A DNA stretch of 64,000 bases from Virgibacillus sp. NKC19-3. GTDB lineage: Bacteria; Bacillota; Bacilli; Bacillales; Amphibacillaceae. The position numbers and the translations under genes were made by a program. Under the pieces are notes generated by a model that worked only from the letters and a program-made list of their open reading frames with translations, did no database searches and was not told where the DNA came from. Of the stretch, positions 50,298-59,300 are shown piece by piece; position 1 is the stretch's first letter; the number at the start of each line of letters is the position of its first letter. Location of the stretch: NCBI RefSeq assembly GCF_019837165.1, contig NZ_JAGYHC010000001.1, positions 1,178,001 to 1,242,000 of the forward strand, read 5' to 3'.

Positions 50298-51366
50298 ATT
50301 TGAGTTACTAAAAATAGTGCAGCAAAAGAGTATTTATGTAGTGGGCTTCCTGGTTTTAGGCCTATTTCTATTAACTTCTATTCCGAACTTTGAAAATGAA
50401 GAAGCATATTATGAGCCATATAAAGGAAAAGTGACAGAAGAAAAGCAAGCATTAGTGGAAGAACAATTGGCTTCCCTTCCAGATATGAACAGATCTGATG
50501 AGCAGCAAGCCAAAAATAATGTCTATCAAACATTTTTAAATGAACGAAGCTACGCAGAATCTGTTCAAGATAGAATAATGATGTTGGATGAGAAAACGGA
50601 TATGGCAAATGGCGAACCAGCTTTATTGGCTATGGAACAATCGATGCTTGAACAGCTGGAACTAGATACCTTTACGTATCATCAAGCACCGAACCAAACG
50701 ATAGACTTTGTTAATACATTTGGGTTTATTTTTGCGGGTGCATTAATTTTAGTAGGTTTATTTTCGGTTTACTCGAATGAATATACGACCGGTGTTGATA
50801 ACTATATATTTTCTTCTAAACGAGGTAGAAAACAGATTTCTTATGCGAAATTTGGAGCTTCATTTATTTATACTATTTTGGTAGTTTGCGTGTGGATAGG
50901 TTTTGATGTTGTTTTTCATTTTATTAGATTCGGCAATAGTGGCTGGGAAAGTCCAATACAATACATTAACAAATATCTGGAATCGCCGTATGATTTTACC
51001 ATGATTGAATATTTCGGTATTCAGGTTGGTGTTCATTTGATTGCAGCATTAGGGTTTGCCGCGCTTGTGTTGTTTGTTTCCGCTAATAGCAAAAAGCCAA
51101 TTATCTCGTTCTTGATCAGTGGGATAATATTCGGATTACCGGTTGCATGGCGAAGTATCTTAATGCAAGATTCCAACTGGTTAATCGATATTAGTTTTAC
51201 AACTGGAATGAGGGTGGATGAGCTTTTCCATACATTTAGCGTATACAATATAGCGGGATTGCTCATTATAAAACCTATCTTCATCATGAGTATCATGATT
51301 ATTATTGCTGCTGGCTTCATTTTGGCAACGTATCAATATGTGAAGCGAAGAGAAGTAAGTGTGTAA
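50281..51366 (+). CDS. ABC-2-type permease of the ECF operon
   Basis: ATG 50281 lies behind GATGAGGTGG and inside the ATPase gene (17-base overlap). The 361-residue protein has a first transmembrane helix near 15-35, an extracellular domain of about 120 residues (mostly helical, Glu/Gln rich), and five further helices from about 150. The YSNEYTTGVDNYIFSSKRGRKQ segment after helix 2 is typical of ABC-2 permeases with a large external loop. The substrate is unknown. It is the last gene of the operon; palindrome copy 11 follows. Confidence 0.8.
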   Translation: MKQLLKFELLKIVQQKSIYVVGFLVLGLFLLTSIPNFENEEAYYEPYKGKVTEEKQALVEEQLASLPDMNRSDEQQAKNNVYQTFLNERSYAESVQDRIMMLDEKTDMANGEPALLAMEQSMLEQLELDTFTYHQAPNQTIDFVNTFGFIFAGALILVGLFSVYSNEYTTGVDNYIFSSKRGRKQISYAKFGASFIYTILVVCVWIGFDVVFHFIRFGNSGWESPIQYINKYLESPYDFTMIEYFGIQVGVHLIAALGFAALVLFVSANSKKPIISFLISGIIFGLPVAWRSILMQDSNWLIDISFTTGMRVDELFHTFSVYNIAGLLIIKPIFIMSIMIIIAAGFILATYQYVKRREVSV

Positions 51367-51372
51367 ATGATT

Positions 51373-51447
51373 GGGACAGGGGGACAGGTTCACTGTCCCA
51401 CGTTTCTGCTGGTGCTCGCTGGGACAGTAAACCTGTCCCTATGTCCC
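51373..51447. repeat. GGGACAGG palindrome, copy 11 (second spacer type)
   Basis: Arms GGGGGACAGGTTCACTGTCCC and GGGACAGTAAACCTGTCCC, spacer ACGTTTCTGCTGGTGCTCGCT, the same spacer as copy 8 at 29.8 kb. It starts six bases after the permease stop. Confidence 0.88.
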
Positions 51448-51629
51448 GCGACGTAATGATTTCGCTTTTTCCCATATAATGCTAAAATATAATTATGATT
51501 TTTTTAGAAACATCTATAGATGAGGTAGCAAGATGAATTGATGAAAAAATAAAATAGATATAAGGCTTTGTTCTAAAAATTGGCAATATTAGAAGACGAA
51601 ATGAAAAAATTAACTAATGGGAAAGAGTT

Positions 51630-51656
51630 GGGACAATGAACCTGTCCCCATGTCCC
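51630..51656. repeat. GGGACAGG palindrome, copy 12 (half unit)
   Basis: The right arm only (GGGACAATGAACCTGTCCC plus CATGTCCC). It ends five bases before the ribosome site of the HAD gene. The 180 bases between copies 11 and 12 hold no gene that I can see. Confidence 0.8.
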
Positions 51657-51672
51657 TGTGCGGGAGGCGTTT

Positions 51673-52329
51673 ATGATTAAGGCGGTTATTTTTGATTTTG
51701 ATGGAACGTTAGCGAACACTTTGCCACTTTGTTTTCATTCTTTTCAGCGTGTTTTTAAACAATTTGATAATAAGGATTTTTCATCGGAAGAAATAAAAGC
51801 AATGTTTGGCCCTTCGGAAACGGAAATTTTGAAAGAGAACTTATCGCATGAAGACAGTGGTCAGGCAATTGAATTGTATTATCAAACATACACAGAGAAC
51901 CATTCGGAATTCGTTGATTATAATAAAGAAATGGATGCGTTATTAAGGTATTTAAAAAATAAAGGGATTAAACTTGGAATTGTGACCGGGAAGGCAAAGC
52001 GAAGTTTAGCTATTTCTTTAGCGGAACTGCAAATGGATAACTTTTTTCAAGTGACTATCACAGCTGATGATGTAGGCAAACCAAAGCCGGATCCAGAAGG
52101 CCTTCTAAAGGCATTATCCGCCTTAGGCGTAGAATGTAATGAGGCTGTGTTTATTGGTGATAGTGATGCGGATATACAGGCTGGGTTGCAAGCCGAGGTT
52201 TATACGATCGGAGCACATTGGTTGCCTGATTACCAGACTATGGAATTCGCTGATAATCCTGATGCTACCTTTGATAGCGTCACTGACTTTATGGAGTCTA
52301 TAAAGGAAGGGAATCTTTATGAGTCATAA
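51673..52329 (+). CDS. HAD-superfamily hydrolase, phosphoglycolate-phosphatase-like
   Basis: ATG 51673 follows GGGAGGCG. The 218-residue HAD enzyme has motif I VIFDFDGTLANT (nucleophile Asp about 8), a helical cap, motif II IVTGKAK near 105, motif III lysine in DDVGKPKPDPEG near 140 and motif IV FIGDSDADIQAG near 165. It resembles the Gph/PpaX subgroup of small-molecule phosphatases. Its last 11 bases overlap the Nudix gene, so the two are co-translated. Confidence 0.88.
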   Translation: MIKAVIFDFDGTLANTLPLCFHSFQRVFKQFDNKDFSSEEIKAMFGPSETEILKENLSHEDSGQAIELYYQTYTENHSEFVDYNKEMDALLRYLKNKGIKLGIVTGKAKRSLAISLAELQMDNFFQVTITADDVGKPKPDPEGLLKALSALGVECNEAVFIGDSDADIQAGLQAEVYTIGAHWLPDYQTMEFADNPDATFDSVTDFMESIKEGNLYES

Positions 52330-52936
52330 ATGGTTAGAATGGGCGAAGCGAATTCAATCACTCTCACAGGCAGGTTTAGCTTTTTCAAAAGATATTTATG
52401 ATATAGAACGATTTAAGGAGTTGCGAACTATTAGTGCGGAGATAATGGAAGCGTATACGGACTTGGATATGGAAACCATTAACGGCTTATTCGCAAATGA
52501 AACTGGTTATCAAACGCCAAAGGCAGATGTACGTGGAGCTGTTTTTAAGGATGAGAAGATTTTATTGGTTCGAGAAAAAATGGATGATAAATGGGCATTA
52601 CCTGGTGGATTTTGTGATATCGGATTTTCGCCAACTGAAAATGTTATAAAGGAAATAAAAGAAGAGTCTGGGTTGGATGTTGTATATCATAAGCTTCTAG
52701 CCGTGTTGGATACAAATAAACATGCCCATCCACCACTACCCTATCATTATTATAAACTATTTATTCGTTGTGATATTGTCGGAGGACATCCACGTACTGG
52801 TGTAGAAACGAAGGATGTTGCATTTTTTTCTGAAAATAAGCTGCCCACACTTTCCACCGACAGAAACACCGAATCACAAATCAGCATGCTTTTTGACTTT
52901 TTGAGACATCCGAATGAAGATACAATCATAGATTAA
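52319..52936 (+). CDS. Nudix hydrolase with N-terminal helical domain
   Basis: The 205-residue protein has an N-terminal helical region of about 60 residues (WLEWAKRIQSLSQAGLAFSK, the Nudix_N2 pattern) followed by the Nudix fold. The Nudix box reads GGFCDIGFSPTENVIKEIKE then ESG, with metal-binding glutamates kept but Lys replacing the usual Arg of REUXEE. The group includes ADP-ribose and nucleoside-diphosphate-sugar pyrophosphatases. It overlaps the HAD phosphatase gene, suggesting a shared housecleaning job. Confidence 0.88.
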   Translation: MSHKWLEWAKRIQSLSQAGLAFSKDIYDIERFKELRTISAEIMEAYTDLDMETINGLFANETGYQTPKADVRGAVFKDEKILLVREKMDDKWALPGGFCDIGFSPTENVIKEIKEESGLDVVYHKLLAVLDTNKHAHPPLPYHYYKLFIRCDIVGGHPRTGVETKDVAFFSENKLPTLSTDRNTESQISMLFDFLRHPNEDTIID

Positions 52937-53004
52937 GGGACTGAGGGACAGGAAAACTGTCCCATCCATCTGGGTCTGGGACAATGAACCTGTCCCTCTG
53001 TACC
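52937..53004. repeat. GGGACAGG palindrome, copy 13
   Basis: This copy starts at the base after the Nudix stop codon. Left arm GGGACAGGAAAACTGTCCC, right arm GGGACAATGAACCTGTCCC. It ends just before the ribosome site of the next gene. Confidence 0.85.
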
Positions 53005-53022
53005 AGTGAAGGAGGCGAACAT

Positions 53023-53730
53023 GTGAAACCGTTAATTGGGATAACATCATCAATGGAGATTGACCAATCGCATTATGCGGTTACAAACCGGAATGTGAAG
53101 GCTATTTCGCGTGCGGGAGGAATGCCTGTTATGCTGCCGTATTTTTTAGAAGAGGAAGATGTCGATCAAATGGCTAATCAGATCGATGGTTTATATGCTA
53201 CAGGTGGGTATGATATTGATCCAACATTGTTCAAGGAGGAGCCACATCCGAATCTCGGCACAATTATTCCTGCGCGTGATCAATCAGAAATTGCGCTTAT
53301 GAACAAATTTCTTGAGATGGATAAACCTATACTCGGTGTATGTCGTGGTGCTCAAACATTAAATATCGCGGCTGGTGGGGATATGTATCAGGATATATAC
53401 ACCCAGATTAATCAGGTACTGCTTCAGCATTCGCAAAAAGCTCCACTAGATCATGGCTCCCATTTTATATATGTGCAAAAAGGATCCCTGCTTCATCAAC
53501 TAACAGGCTCTGAGAAGTTCCGTGTAAACAGCCTGCATCATCAGGCTAATCGAGATGTGTCGGATTATTTTGAAATTAGCGCCAAGGCAAATGACGGCAT
53601 TGTCGAAGCCGTCGAAAGTAAAGAGCATTCATTTGCGCTTGGGCTGCAATGGCATCCGGAATCCATGGCAGCATCCGGTGACATTATTTCGCTTCAGATT
53701 TATGAGAGGTTCATTGCGGCTTGTAAGTGA
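53023..53730 (+). CDS. class-I glutamine-amidotransferase-like hydrolase (PuuD/YvdE type)
   Basis: GTG 53023 lies eight bases after AAGGAGG; the frame extends upstream only through the palindrome. The 235-residue protein has the nucleophile Cys in GVCRGAQTLN (about 108) and the His-Glu pair in LQWHPESM (about 212). DGLYATGGYDIDPTLF is typical of gamma-glutamyl-gamma-aminobutyrate hydrolases. It probably cleaves a gamma-glutamyl amide in polyamine catabolism or a related pathway. It is cytosolic and monocistronic. Confidence 0.88.
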   Translation: MKPLIGITSSMEIDQSHYAVTNRNVKAISRAGGMPVMLPYFLEEEDVDQMANQIDGLYATGGYDIDPTLFKEEPHPNLGTIIPARDQSEIALMNKFLEMDKPILGVCRGAQTLNIAAGGDMYQDIYTQINQVLLQHSQKAPLDHGSHFIYVQKGSLLHQLTGSEKFRVNSLHHQANRDVSDYFEISAKANDGIVEAVESKEHSFALGLQWHPESMAASGDIISLQIYERFIAACK

Positions 53731-53908
53731 GGGGAAAAGGTAAGCTTGATAGCTCAGTTCTTTGACGATGGAAAAAAGAAATACCATAACCATATGAAAT
53801 GCAACTAGTTAAGTATTTTAATATCTCATCTTTGACAGTATCTTTCTCAAAAGGAACACATTAGCCATGGATAAGAACAAATTTATTGTTTTGGGGGGGA
53901 TATGAATA

Positions 53909-54469
53909 ATGCTGCTTGTAAAACCTACAATTAATCTTAGAAAAGAATATATGGACTACTATAATGAATGGAAAAATACTGGTGAAGCTAGTATTCCGTG
54001 GCTTGTTGAAACTGTGCCTCCGCATGATTTTGAATATATGATAAAAACACTAAACGAATTCGAAAATGGGTTACATATCCCGATTAAGTGGCTGCCAAGT
54101 AATAGTACTTATTGGGCTGTAGATGAAAGCAATAAAATAATAAGTGTTGTGAATATCCGTCATAAGTTAACACAGAAGTTATTCGATTTTGGGGGGCACA
54201 TTGGATATGGTATTTGCCCATCGCAAAGGGGGAAGGGCTTATCTAAAGAAGTATTTAATTTATCTCTAAAAAAGGCAAATGACCTTGGAATAGATGAGGT
54301 TTTAGCTGTTTGTCATGATAATAATATTGCTTCGAGGAGAACATTAATCTCGTGTGGTGGTTTAGAGGATAGTTATCGTATTGATGAAAATAAGAATGTA
54401 CTACGTAGGTTCTGGTTTATAAAAGGGGGTAACGAGTTTGATTCATTTGAACGGCAAATACAGTCCTAG
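53909..54469 (+). CDS. GNAT-family N-acetyltransferase
   Basis: The 186-residue GNAT has an acetyl-CoA-binding motif HIGYGICPSQRGKGLSKEVF (about 97-116) and motif B VLAVCHDNNIASRRTLISCGG. The N-terminal part (RKEYMDYYNEWKNTGEASIPW) is the type seen in YesJ-like acetyltransferases. ATG 53909 follows GGGGGGAT; another ATG at 53903 is out of frame. It overlaps the next gene by 32 bases. Substrate unknown. Confidence 0.85.
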   Translation: MLLVKPTINLRKEYMDYYNEWKNTGEASIPWLVETVPPHDFEYMIKTLNEFENGLHIPIKWLPSNSTYWAVDESNKIISVVNIRHKLTQKLFDFGGHIGYGICPSQRGKGLSKEVFNLSLKKANDLGIDEVLAVCHDNNIASRRTLISCGGLEDSYRIDENKNVLRRFWFIKGGNEFDSFERQIQS

Positions 54470-54911
54470 GCAAATAAGTTTTCTCGATTTATGGGAATAC
54501 GAAGGTTGGAAAATGAAAGTATATGGTATTTCGTCCGCAGGAGATTATCTAAGTGAAAAGCTCGTAGTAAAAGCGAAGGAAATAGCAATGGGTATATTAC
54601 CGACTCCTGCTATCACTGAAAATCGCTACGGGGTAGGTTTTATCGGCGTTCATGAAGGAGAAGGCGCAACTTTTATTTTTGTTGATTGGTGGACAAATGA
54701 AAATGAATTAATACACCATGTGTATGTAGCTTCACATGAAAATCCTACTGACTTTGAATATGTCACTCCTACAGGGCTTATCGCCTGTTGTTGGGACCTG
54801 AAGGTGCTTAATTTTGAAAGGGATAGTTGGATAGAGCAAGTATTGAACAATCCAAAAGGCCCCCCAGATATTGATGGCTATTTAAAATGCCATTTAAATG
54901 ACCTTGTTTAA
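54438..54911 (+). CDS. conserved-type hypothetical protein, 157 residues
   Basis: TTG 54438 lies within the GNAT gene, 14 bases after AAAAGGGGG, giving 157 residues; a later ATG at 54513 (MKVYGISSAG) is an alternative start. The sequence includes AKEIAMGILPTPA, RYGVGFIGVHEGEGATFIFV and DWWTNENEL, a compact alpha/beta protein with many Trp. No signal peptide or known catalytic motif. Coupled to the acetyltransferase gene. I do not recognise the family. Confidence 0.65.
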   Translation: MIHLNGKYSPRQISFLDLWEYEGWKMKVYGISSAGDYLSEKLVVKAKEIAMGILPTPAITENRYGVGFIGVHEGEGATFIFVDWWTNENELIHHVYVASHENPTDFEYVTPTGLIACCWDLKVLNFERDSWIEQVLNNPKGPPDIDGYLKCHLNDLV

Positions 54912-54912
54912 T

Positions 54913-54973
54913 GGGACAGGTTCACTGTCCCATTCCTATTGATGCTGGGACAGTGAACCTGTCCCCCTGTCCC
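54913..54973. repeat. GGGACAGG palindrome, copy 14 (between convergent genes)
   Basis: Arms GGGACAGGTTCACTGTCCC and GGGACAGTGAACCTGTCCC are exact inverted copies of each other with a short TTCCTATTGATGC spacer. It fills the gap from one base after one stop to three bases before the msrA stop. Confidence 0.9.
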
Positions 54974-54976
54974 GCC

Positions 54977-55504
54977 TTAATTCCCCCATATGGCTTCAAT
55001 AAAGTCGTCTCTACCTGATTTGGCTCTATCTTCCTTATAGTCTTCTTCATTCTTTTTGTAAAAGTCTTGGTGGTAATTTTCTGCTGGGTAAAACGTTGCT
55101 GCAGGTATTATTTGCGTCACAATTGGTTTGGAAAATTTACCGCTTTGTTCAAGTTCCTTTTTGGATTCCTCAGCTAATTGCTGTTGTTCCTTGTCATGAT
55201 AAAAAATGGCCGCACGGTAGGAATCCCCACGATCTTGAAATTGCCCGCCATCATCGGTCGGATCAATTTGTTGCCAGAATATATTTAGCATGGTTTCATA
55301 TGTGATGACGTTCGGATCATAGGTGATCTCCACTGCTTCATAGTGGCCGGACTCCCCGCTTTTCACATCTTCGTAAGTCGGATTTTCAAGATGGCCGCCG
55401 GTATAGCCTGAAACAACGCTATAAACACCATCCCATTGATCGAATGGTTTTACCATACACCAGAAACATCCGCCGGCAAAAGTTGCTTTTTTATGTGTTG
55501 CCAA
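54977..55504 (-). CDS. msrA: peptide methionine-S-sulfoxide reductase
   Basis: TTG 55504 is six bases after GGAGGGG, preferred over TTG 55519 inside the ribosome site. The 175-residue enzyme reduces Met-(S)-sulfoxide in oxidised proteins. It has the catalytic motif GGCFWC (Cys13, with a second Cys16), YTGGHLENPTYEDVKSGESGHYEAV and FWQQIDPTDDGGQFQDRGDSYR, all diagnostic of MsrA. Recycling cysteines at the C-terminus are absent. It is cytosolic and unlinked to msrB. Confidence 0.95.
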   Translation of the reverse strand: MATHKKATFAGGCFWCMVKPFDQWDGVYSVVSGYTGGHLENPTYEDVKSGESGHYEAVEITYDPNVITYETMLNIFWQQIDPTDDGGQFQDRGDSYRAAIFYHDKEQQQLAEESKKELEQSGKFSKPIVTQIIPAATFYPAENYHQDFYKKNEEDYKEDRAKSGRDDFIEAIWGN

Positions 55505-55584
55505 TTGTTTCCCCTCCAATTGTTACCGTTGTATAATTAAAGTAGAATAAAGATACTATAACATAAAATAAAGCAGGTGACAGA

Positions 55585-56151
55585 ATGGAAGAACCATACG
55601 TACATAAAATTTTTATCGAAAAGATAGAACAGAATCGTGAAAAAATAGAATTGCATAAAGAAGGTTTCTCGGAGCGTGATGTTGAAAAGGCGATATTTGC
55701 CTATCCGATCAAGCACTACACGTTTTGGCAAGAAAAGATAGAAGCGGAATCTATCGACATGGGAGCGTTGGGAGAAAACTTTGCTGTTCTGGAAATGGAT
55801 GAATTTACAGTTTGCATCGGAGATACGTTTAAACTCGGAGATGTCATCATCCAAGTGTCGCAGCCTTATCAGCCATACTGGGACTTTGACGATAAGCGCT
55901 TTGCAAAACAAATGGTTCAAAGCGGACGGACTGGTTGGTATTTTCGTGTGTTACAAGAAGGTGATATAAAGGCTGAATCGGATATGGAGTTAATAGAGCG
56001 CCCCTATCCACAATGGTCAATCGCTGCTTGTAATGAGATCATGTTCATCGATAAGGAGGATTTGCGTTTAGCCGATGATCTTTCCTCCTGTGACTTGCTC
56101 GCTAATGAATGGAGAAAGGCCATGAAAAAGCGCCTGCGTGGCATTTTTTAA
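55585..56151 (+). CDS. MOSC-domain protein (YiiM-like)
   Basis: ATG 55585 follows AGCAGGTGA. The 188-residue MOSC protein has AIFAYPIKHYTFW and GALGENFAV (the GxxGEN motif before the sulfur-carrier site). FKLGDVIIQVSQPYQPYWDF follows; the cysteine usually found in the P-R-x-P-C motif is replaced here by PYQPYW. C-terminal SGRTGWYFRVLQEGDI is typical. YiiM-type proteins handle N-hydroxylated substrates with molybdenum cofactor; loss of the cysteine leaves the activity uncertain. Confidence 0.82.
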   Translation: MEEPYVHKIFIEKIEQNREKIELHKEGFSERDVEKAIFAYPIKHYTFWQEKIEAESIDMGALGENFAVLEMDEFTVCIGDTFKLGDVIIQVSQPYQPYWDFDDKRFAKQMVQSGRTGWYFRVLQEGDIKAESDMELIERPYPQWSIAACNEIMFIDKEDLRLADDLSSCDLLANEWRKAMKKRLRGIF

Positions 56152-56157
56152 CTAATG

Positions 56158-56194
56158 AAATTGGACTTTCTAACTACTGGGAAGTCCAATTTTG
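56158..56194 (+). terminator. intrinsic terminator after the MOSC gene
   Basis: ATTGGACTT / AAGTCCAAT has a 13-base loop and a short TTTT tail. Confidence 0.75.
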
Positions 56195-56365
56195 GGGATA
56201 CTATCTTTAACAATTTTTCTATAGTTGTGACATTTTACCCATGTCTTTATGCACTGGTAGATTCTATCAAAATTATATACTATTAAAATATCACTGAATA
56301 TTATGTATCACAATGAATAGAAAGGAGCGAAGCGTGTCTAGGACATTTTTATAAGGGGGATTGAC

Positions 56366-59300
56366 ATGGTAAAACGCATTGCCGTATTGTTGCTCGCTAT
56401 TTTACTGGTTGTAGGTAACTTCTCGTTCGCCAGTGCGACAAGCATAACAGGCAAGACATTTGATGAGAACGTTACGAAAAGAGCGAACACAGAAAATCTA
56501 GAGGAAACAGAAGATCCGGATAAAGACGTCAGAGTGGTTGTGGAGATGGCAGAAGAATCACCGATTGAAAAGGCAACAGAAAAAGGTGTGACGTTTAATA
56601 GTCTTCAGGAAACTCAAAAGCGGCAACTTGAAAACGAAGCAAAAGCAAAGCAACAATCTGTGAAACAGCAAATTTCAACAGATCAGGTAGAAGCTACATA
56701 CTTACAAGAGTTTACAGCAGTCATAAATGGTTTTAGTGCAGAAGTGAAACAGGGAGACCTTGAGCGGATTAAAGAAATTCCCGATGTGAAAACCGTACAC
56801 ATTGTGAATGAGTATGAGAAGCCAGAGGTGCAACCGGAAATGAAATATAGTAAAGAATTGGTGGAAGCACAAGAAATGTGGCGTGATTACGGTTATAAAG
56901 GAGAAGGTATGACGGTTGGTGTCATCGATACCGGTATTGACCCGGACCATCGTGATATGGTACTTTCCGATAATCCCGATCCGGAACATACTGAGAGTTC
57001 CATTGAAGCGACAATCGATGAACATGATTTACCAGGGGATTTTTATACAGACAAAGTTCCTTATGGTTATAACTATATGGATGAAAATGATGAAATCCGT
57101 GATATAGCTAATGGCGCTTCGATGCACGGCATGCACGTTGCCGGAACGGTTGGCGCAAATGGCGACGAGGAAAATGGTGGAATTATGGGGATTGCGCCGG
57201 AAGCGCAGCTTTTTGCTTTGAAAGTTTTCGGAAATGATCCGGAAATGCAATCAACGTATGGCGATATCTATATCAAAGCCATTGATGATGCGATTAAACT
57301 TGGTGTGGATGCGTTAAACATGAGCCTTGGTTCACCTGCAGGCTTTGTAGATGAAACGTCACCAGAACAGCAGGCAGTTAGTCGAGCAGTGGATAATGGT
57401 GTTCTCATGTCTATTTCCGGAGGGAACTCCGCATTGTTCGCAGATGGATTTTATTATCCGCTTGCTTCCAATCCGGATTACGGCTTAAGTGGTTCTCCAG
57501 GGGTGGCTCATGATTCTATGCAAGTAGCCTCTTTTGAAAACGCTAATATCGAAGTAGAAGCAGTTGACTATACGCTGGATGAGGAAACAGGAAGTGCACC
57601 ATTCCTATCTGCGGGAAATACACAACCGTCAGATTATGTAGAGACTAATTTTGAAGTTGTAGAAGCTGGGCTTGGACTGCCGGAGGATTTTGCAGATGTG
57701 GATGTAGCAGGAAAATACGTGCTGGTTCAACGTGGTGAGAATCCTTTTACAGAAAAGGCAATAAATGCCCAGGAAGCTGGTGCAGAAGGTGTCATTATTT
57801 ATAACAATACAGATGGTATTATCAACATGGCTACGGAAGATGAAATCGAGATTCCACAGCTGTTCATGCTGAAAAATGATGGAGACAAACTTGTGGACGC
57901 GATACGCGATGGCCAAGCAGTTACATTGGATTTCACAGGCGGCTCAGCCACCATTGATAATCCGGACGCAGGAAAAATGAGTGATTTTACGTCATGGGGC
58001 CTGACCCCGGACTTGGATTTTAAACCGGAAATTACGGCACCGGGTGGCCAAATTTTATCCACGCTAAACGAGGATGAATATGGTTTAATGAGCGGAACAT
58101 CGATGGCTGCACCACATGTTGCAGGTGGAGGAGCTCTCGTTTTAGAGTATATTGATGAGGAATTTGGGCTGGAAAATGCTGATCGCGTTCTCCAAGCAAA
58201 AAATATGATGATGAATACAGGAGACTTGGTGGAATTTGACGGAGCTTTTGTGTCACCACGCCGTCAAGGTGCTGGTTTAATGCAGCTGCATAGCGCTTTG
58301 TCCTCACCTGTAATCGTCACTGAATCAGAAACAAATGAAGCAAAAGTTGCTTTGAAGGAAATTACCGAAAATGAAGTAACCTTTGAGTTGACAGCACAGA
58401 ACTACACAGATGAAGCTGTTACTTATGACGTAGAGGCAAACGCGCAAACAGACCAATTTGTACAAAACGGCGACGATCTATTAGTTGCCCCAAATGAATT
58501 TGGAGCGCTCGATCTTGATGATGTGATTTCTGTCAATGGAGGCGAAAGTACAGTTGAAGTACCTGCAGACGGGACGGAAACGATTAATGTTACGATCGAT
58601 GTCAGTGAAGCAGACGAGGCATTAACGGAGTATTTCACAAATGGTTACTGGTTAGAAGGTTTTGTCACCTTAACAGATCCACAAGACATAAATCCAGCGT
58701 TACATGTTCCTTATGTTGGGTTTAAAGGAGAGTGGGATAGCTCTCCAATTTTGGACAAGCCTATATGGGATGCAGATAGTTATTACGAAATGACGGGGGT
58801 TGTTACTTCAGTAGATGATGACTCGTATGACTTCTTGGGTGAAGACATCCAAACAGGGGAAATTGATCCGGAAAACATTGCCTTTTCACCAGATGGAGAC
58901 GGTGTTCAGGATGATGCATTAATGATACTTTCCTTCCTTCGAAATGCAAAGGAAGTGAAATTCAACGTCTTAGATGAAAACAAAGAAAAAGTCCGCACGA
59001 TCACAACGGAATCACATGTGGCCAAGAACTACTTTGATAGTGGACTGGCACCCATGTATTCTCTATCTTCTTCCCGTGTCTGGGATGGAAAAATTGATGG
59101 AGAACAAGCACCGGAGGGACAGTATTACCTGCAGGTTGAAGCGATCATTGATTATGATGATGCGAGCTGGCAATCGCTTGAAATCCCGGTAGAACTTGAT
59201 GTAACTGCACCGGATTTAGAAGTAGATTTTAATGAGGAGGAGCAATCTGTTGCTGTTGATGCAGTAGATAATGAAAGCGGTATCGCTTATTGGGATGTTC

